Of a stretch of 64,000 nt of DNA, positions 58,590 through 64,000 are shown piece by piece. This DNA is from Anaspis maculata. Taxonomy: Eukaryota > Arthropoda > Insecta > Coleoptera > Scraptiidae. Position 1 is the stretch's first letter. Every line of letters begins with the position of its first letter. A program made the position numbers and the translations under genes. A model generated the notes under the pieces. The model saw only the letters and a list, made by a program, of their open reading frames with translations, was not told the DNA's origin and did not search any database. Where the stretch lies: assembly GCA_949128115.1 (NCBI GenBank), contig OX421964.1, forward strand, positions 2,852,001 to 2,916,000, given 5' to 3'.

Positions 58590-61500
58590 TCCCTGTAAAA
58601 TGTTACAAGACTAAAAAGTTGGATTTTTTTATTAATTTTTAATTCATAACCTTTTACACGACTGGACCGATTTTGTTTAAAGTTCAACCAGAGTGTGCTG
58701 AAATATTTTCTTATCAAATGATAAGGCCGTGTTTAATAAAAAAAATGCCCAGTGGCGTAGATAGTAGGGACTCGAGGAGGCCGTCTCTTTTCTCCTCCCT
58801 ACTTTCTACGCCCCTGAAAATATTCCAAAATTGATAATTTTTCTAGATTTGTTGTTCATCTCCATAAAAAAGTAACCTGTGTCAAATCTTGATTGGAAGC
58901 TTTATTTTCAACATACTCGAGTCTGAATGTTCAAAAATTTTCTCGAAAACACGAATTCAAGGGCCCAAAAATGTAAATGCAACAACATTCATGATTTCTC
59001 TACTGAAAAGGTTTTCTGTGTTTTTCAAATTAAGAAACCGTTATTTTAGCTGAGAATCCATCAACAAGTTATCAGAAAAATCACATTTTCAGGCTCTTCT
59101 AATTTGGATGTTTTTTTTTAAGTTGTTTTCCAAACATCAAATATCGAAAACACTCGAATATATCACAAACAAAGCCTCTAATCAAAATTCTCTAACGCCG
59201 CACAGTGGTCCAGATTCAACATTTTTTGGCCAAAACTCTCAAACTTACGGAAACGCCTCAAAATCAGCTAACGTTCACAGGAAAAATAATGAAAAAACGC
59301 CATTATAATTTAGGGGTAGGTTTCAGGGGGTGGAAATTGAAATAATCGAATAAAATTGTGAAACTTTGGATTCGAGTAGATTACTAACCCTAAAATCGAT
59401 CAAAAATAGTCAAAAAATCATACTGATACAAAGGGGTGGATTTCAGGGGGTGGAAATTGAAATATGCAGGTGAAATTGTGAAACTCTGGATTTGAATACT
59501 TTATTTCCCAATTTGAGGAAAAATTCTTCTGATACATAGGGGTGGATTTCTGGGGGTGGAAATTGAAATAATCAGGTAAAATTATGGAAATTATGGTACA
59601 TGATTTTTAACTCTGTAGGTCTAATGTGCGTTGATAAGATTGTTGAAAATCTCTTCATCTTTAGGCTTTAGGCTGGTATAGGCCTGTCAATTTTCGAAAA
59701 ATGTCAAAAACTTATGTCATAAGGTATATGAATGGAACCAACGGGCTTTTGTGTGGGAACATTCCCTTAATCAAAAATCGGCTCACAAGACAAAATTTTT
59801 GGGGGCTCTCGGTCCATAAGACAAGTTTGAAATTTCCAAAAAAGGCCCAAATTCACCTCCTCTTGGAGACTTCTTCTTTGGCATAATTTTAGGTATGAAA
59901 AACGATTCTCACATGATTTTTTACGCAGGTTTCGAATCTGCCCACAAAATTTTTAATGGTACATCGCTTATAGGGTGCAACATCGAAAAATTTTTTCTCA
60001 AATCGTACACCCTGTATTTTAACATAGGAATCGATTTCGTTTTCCATCCTGATTACAAATATATATCACAGTTGGTGGGTTACTCAACAAAACGCCTGTG
60101 AAAAAAGTGATAAATTTAGGTCCTTTTTTGAAAATTTCAAACTTGTCAAGCCCCCAAAAATTTTGTCTCACGACCAGATTTTCGATCGAGGGGATATTCC
60201 CACACAAAATGCAGTTGGTTTTATTCATGTACCTTATGACGTAAATTTTTGGCCATTTTTTCGAAAATTGACAGGCTCATACCAGCCTAAAGCCCCCGGT
60301 CTGACAAGCAATTTTTAACAACCTTATCAACGCACATTAGACCTACAGGGCTAAAATCATGTACCTTATGTCGTAAGTTTTGAGGCACCAGCTCCCTGTC
60401 CATTAGGATAAGGCACTACCGATTTTATCCAAATTTGTAGCTTTGTAAACATGTAGCTGATAGATAACTACTCATTTTTGAAATGATAACTTTTGTCAGA
60501 ATCATCCAGTGGCGTAGATACTGGGAGGTGACCCCCTTCTTTCTACTCTACTTTTTTACTCCACTGGTCCTTTCGGATTGTTAATTTTTATTTTGGATCT
60601 CAGATTCTTCAAAGTTTTGATCACTTAAGGAGTTTATTTTTGAGATATTTGAATTTGAAATATTGAAAAACATCCCGGTAAAACCATACTTTCAAAAGTC
60701 TGAAAATTGTATTTTCTGGAAACGTGTTTGTTTCTCAGCTCAAATGGCGGTCTCCTATTTCGACGGGCCTAGAGGACCTATGTCAATTAAAAAGCATGAG
60801 TTTTCTTGGAATTCAATTCTTATGCTTGATAGTGGTGTTTCCAGAATGTTTTCCAACTTCAAATATCTCACAAACGAACCGTCTAATTCAAACTTTGCAA
60901 GAACAAATGTTTTCCTCAATTGAACCAAAATCCAAAAAAATAATGAAAAAATCCGAAATTCCCCATTGGCGGGTGTCAAAAATAGGATTGAAAAAACCAA
61001 GCAACTTGCCCATATCTATACTGGATGATTTTGACAAAAGTTTCAATATTTAAATTATAGGTAGGTACCTACTTATCTGAAAACTACATTGAGTATGCGA
61101 AATTAGAAAGAATCGGTCAAGTGGTTCAAAAGTTACGGATAAAAAAGACGATAAAAAACTTCAACTTGAAGAACTATACTCGGTAACGAAGCTCCAATTG
61201 GAAAAATGGCTTAGATGGCACTTAATCTCTTTGTTAATGGATCCTTCACTAGTAAAAGATCACTCCATTCTGGGTCATCCTGTATACAGTTTTGCACATG
61301 TTACTTTTGTCAATATCATCCAGTGGCGTAGTCGTGGATATTGAGGTATCGCCCCTTTTATACGTTGTTTTCTACGCCACTGGTTATTTTGGATCATTTC
61401 CGACTATTTTGAATTCTACATTCAATTTGGAAAAAAGTTGATCGTGCAAATTTTTGGCTAGAGGCTCGATTTGAAGAATATTTGGGTTTGAAACTCGGAA

Positions 61501-61960
61501 AGCTTCCCGATAACACCACTTTCAATGGCTTATATTTTTCTGAGAAGCAACAATTTTTCGAGATTTTCTTTTGTTCAAGCTTTAAACCCAAATATCTCGA
61601 CAACCGTGCCTGGTGGCCAAAAAGTTTGTACCCGCAACCTGTTTTCTACATTGGACGCAGAATCAAAAAAAAATCCGAAATTACCAGTGGCGTAGAAAAA
61701 TTGGGTAGGTGGAAAAAAGGGGTCAACTTTTTGTTTTTGCGTCATTGGATGATTTTTGCCAATAAGTATTGCTATCGAATCGCAGATACTTACCTTAACA
61801 CACCACATGTGCAAAATTTGGGCGAAATCGGTCAAGCGGCTCAAAAGTAAGATTGAAAAACAATGGAAAAACTCCAACTTTGAAAGGCTATAACTGGGCA
61901 ACGAAGCTTCAGCTTGAGGAATGGCAAAAGTGGCGCTTTATCTCCATTGTAAAATAAACC
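58590..61960. repeat. Cluster of foldback-type repeats with GTGGCGTAGATA cores
   Basis: The phrase CCAGTGGCGTAGATA or a close variant occurs near 58750, 60510, 61320 and 61685. Facing it are complements such as TACGCCACTGG and TCTACGCCCCTG. Each is surrounded by text like ATTTTGATTAGAGGCTTCATT and CCGATTTTATCCAAATTTG, as in elements P1-P3 at 18.9-22.1 kb. Ends are decayed and individual element limits were not all resolved. Confidence 0.65.
59594..60367. mobile_element. About 770-bp palindrome within the cluster
   Basis: GGTACATGATTTTTAACTCT on the left pairs with its complement ending near 60367. Pairing continues through GGTCTAATGTGCGTTGATAA and GGCCTGTCAATTTTCGAAAA, and the centre is near 59985. 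A CACCCTGTA end lies near the centre at about 60005-60015. Frames on both strands are arm shadows. Confidence 0.75.
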
Positions 61961-61970
61961 TGCAGTATAA

Positions 61971-62167
61971 TGGCGGCTTCACAGAACTTTGTATGTCGCC
62001 GGCGACAGTCCCCCACTCCACTGTAGTTCAATAATTTGAATAACACGACGACAAAAACTCGAGTCGCGGCAATGATATGGAGGGGGGTATGGGGAATACA
62101 ACCAGATCGAATCCTATTGGCCAGCGACACTGTCGCCGGCGACATACGAAGTTTTGTAAAGCCGCCA
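61971..62167. mobile_element. 197-bp MITE with TAA target duplication
   Basis: Starts TGGCGGCTTCACA and ends with the complement TGTAAAGCCGCCA type. Inner arms share TATGTCGCCGGCGACA. TAA lies directly outside both ends (61968-61970 and 62168-62170). A 3-bp TAA duplication is typical of PIF/Harbinger elements, so membership of that group is a guess. The interior is non-coding. Confidence 0.75.
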
Positions 62168-62170
62168 TAA

Positions 62171-63496
62171 AAGAGATCATTTTATTCTGGGACGTCATGT
62201 ATATCAGAAACTAACAAAAACTGAGATAACTATACGGGGTGTTTTCAGAGATGATAACAAAAAATTCAGCTGTGCGGGTAGACCTCGTCAAAATATGAAG
62301 AAAACCTAAATATCATTTCGCAAAGTTCGTCCCAGTGACAAAAATACAGTCCTTCAAAGTTCACTTTTTAAAAAAATATATCGCTATAAAACTGATTTCA
62401 TTGGCTCAACTCGGAGGTTTTTCGCACATTGATTGGTCAGAAGTTTGTTGAATAGAAACGTCGAAAAAAAAGTAATAGCTCGAAAGTACATATTTCAATT
62501 TTTTTTTCTTGGAACACTTTGATGGCGCCGCTCAATTTTCTCAGCCATTTTGGTAGAGTTTTTCATCATTTCCAGAACCTGACTTTGTATTTTAGAAAAA
62601 AACTATACAGCGTGGTTTTTTGTGGAAAAACTTCAAGAAAACCTTCTTTCAGGTTCGGCCCTGGCTTTTTTGGACTGACTATTAGGCGCTGTGCTACTGA
62701 AATCTATCCAAATTCCATGCAATTCTGTTCATCTATTCCAGAGATACAATTTTTTCAAAATTTTCGACAAAATACATAATGTTTAGTAACTCCTAAACGA
62801 AGGACTTCAGAATTTTTTCAATACAAGATTTGATTCACCTCTGAAACCTGAACCTTCCCTTGGGCTATGTTTTTCTTCATGCAACACTCTGTATATTTTT
62901 CTGAGAAAGTCCTGTTTTTCATTATTTACTAAGAGGAAGCGATTTGAATTTTGAACACCTGTATTTTCAGGCATGGTTTTTGATGGGGAATAAATATAGT
63001 CCACCAGTGAAGCTTGGGTAACACCATCACTGAAACATCATGTATCTAACGGCATCTGATTCACGGGTATAAAGGAAACTACGAAATGATAATAATTATG
63101 TTTGATGTCTGAAGTTTTACTGGTGTCAAAGGCATAGGTACTTGGCTATTAATAATTTCTTGAATAAAAATAACAAAGTAGCTTCTACCACTACCAACAG
63201 GAGGGAGTTCATGAAGTGCACTTTTGTAAACCGTCTACTTTGACATGGTAGGCATCAGGTATATGATTAATCGTCGTGAAATCTGCGAAGCTGAAACTTT
63301 CTGTTCGGTGCTTTGAGCTTTATTAAAAGCTCCAGTCAATTGAACACACCGCACACACATATCATGACAAAAAGCGGAATACTGCGTAGTTGCAATTACT
63401 GGTTTCAGGCTTTCTGTTTGAACAGCACTTCAATTGAGTCGTCAGCCCTCATCATCGGCAGTTTCAGTTTCAAAGGAAAAATATTATTTCGGTGGT
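62171..63496. other. No recognised gene; possible foldback remnant
   Basis: A TACGGGGTGTTTTCAGAG end near 62232 and ACACTCTGTA near 62883 resemble decayed TA-CAGGGTG termini, but I could not confirm pairing of the arms. The short frames have no recognisable motif. Confidence 0.35.
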
Positions 63497-63527
63497 GCAT
63501 CTACCTACCTACCTACCTACCTACCAA
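63497..63527. repeat. (CTAC)n microsatellite
   Basis: About seven copies of the tetramer CTAC, running into CCAATG. Confidence 0.9.
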
Positions 63528-64000
63528 TGTGCTTGTTGAATTATAATCACGATAACTTGAACTATTTTGAAAGAAAATAATTGGATTACTTTTAGATTTT
63601 GAGTGGAGAATATTTCGCACTTCACCAAATTGACAGCTCGTGCTCTAGATGGTGTAATTTGCAATTAATTTTGCAGTGTTTGCAAAGTGAATTGCCGTCA
63701 TCAGTGTTATTTATTCATCTTAAGGTCCTGGTAAGGCGTGGAAATAGGGCTTTGACAAGAGCTTAGTACTTGATATTATACCCAGTATGATGTGAACCAC
63801 TAGCTAAATTGCTGCAAAATATAATAAAAAATAAATTGGTGGGTTGAGTGGAGCCATACGGTTCCAAGAGCTCATTTAGGAGGCGCTTACGTCGGGGTTA
63901 TGTTACAAAGCTTGTTTTGTACGATTGTAATCTGTTCAGCTTTGTTAATTTCACGGTTATTTTTTTGCAAAAGTCTACAAAGTTTTCCGTTTTCTTGTAC
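63528..64000. other. No recognised feature
   Basis: AT-rich sequence to the window end. Nothing can be supported. Confidence 0.45.

Overview
The window is AT-rich animal DNA, most likely from an arthropod. It has no operon structure. Its only clear splice junction is a 55-bp intron, and nearly everything recognisable is mobile or repeat DNA: a jockey/CR1-type LINE, a Tc1/mariner element, a tRNA-derived SINE, a hAT-type MITE and many foldback elements inserted at TA. I could not name a species and found no certain host gene.

Layout. 1-14.5 kb holds degenerate AGAAATC-type arrays that are parts of a repeat unit of about 3.3 kb, present in both orientations. A 573-bp hairpin lies at 5.1 kb, a doubly nested foldback at 9.1 kb and a SINE at 12.9 kb. 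14.5-18.9 kb is mostly unique sequence with a minisatellite and one foldback. 18.9-22.1 kb is three foldbacks abutting end to end and sharing single TA dinucleotides. 22-27.4 kb is largely featureless. A 490-bp hAT MITE with a perfect 8-bp target duplication follows at 27.4 kb, then a 5'-truncated LINE on the minus strand (28.1-30.1 kb). 32.4-37.8 kb is a long degenerate 'GAGCCCC' array bounded by inverted ACAATTCGTCGC-type repeats and carrying a minisatellite foldback and a nearly intact Tc1 element. 42.4-47.0 kb holds two head-to-head copies of a RAG1-like transposase gene. 50.7-53.5 kb is a short-motif array interrupted by three concentric foldbacks. 54.25 kb has a broken THAP domain. 58.6-62.2 kb is a further cluster of foldback repeats.

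The most interesting content is the RAG1-like pair. The plus copy (44,686-46,749) has, in order, paired cysteine/histidine motifs, a first acidic residue in a GLDGGGG motif, a second in ATDLKL followed exactly 19 residues later by CTWC, an H-x4-H pair, and an SEQASE motif after a short intron. As I recall RAG1, this is the order and much of the spacing of its catalytic D600, D708 and E962 and zinc ligands C727/C730 and H937/H942. The plus copy has one net frameshift. The minus copy is internally deleted but keeps the frame open at that point.

The second theme is a set of foldback elements with TA target sites, several starting CAGGGTG. They are nested concentrically or packed end to end. In one case a related repeat elsewhere in the window gives the empty insertion site. 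All assignments come from reading the sequence. No database search was made, and comparisons with RAG1, THAP, Tc1 and LINE proteins are from memory.
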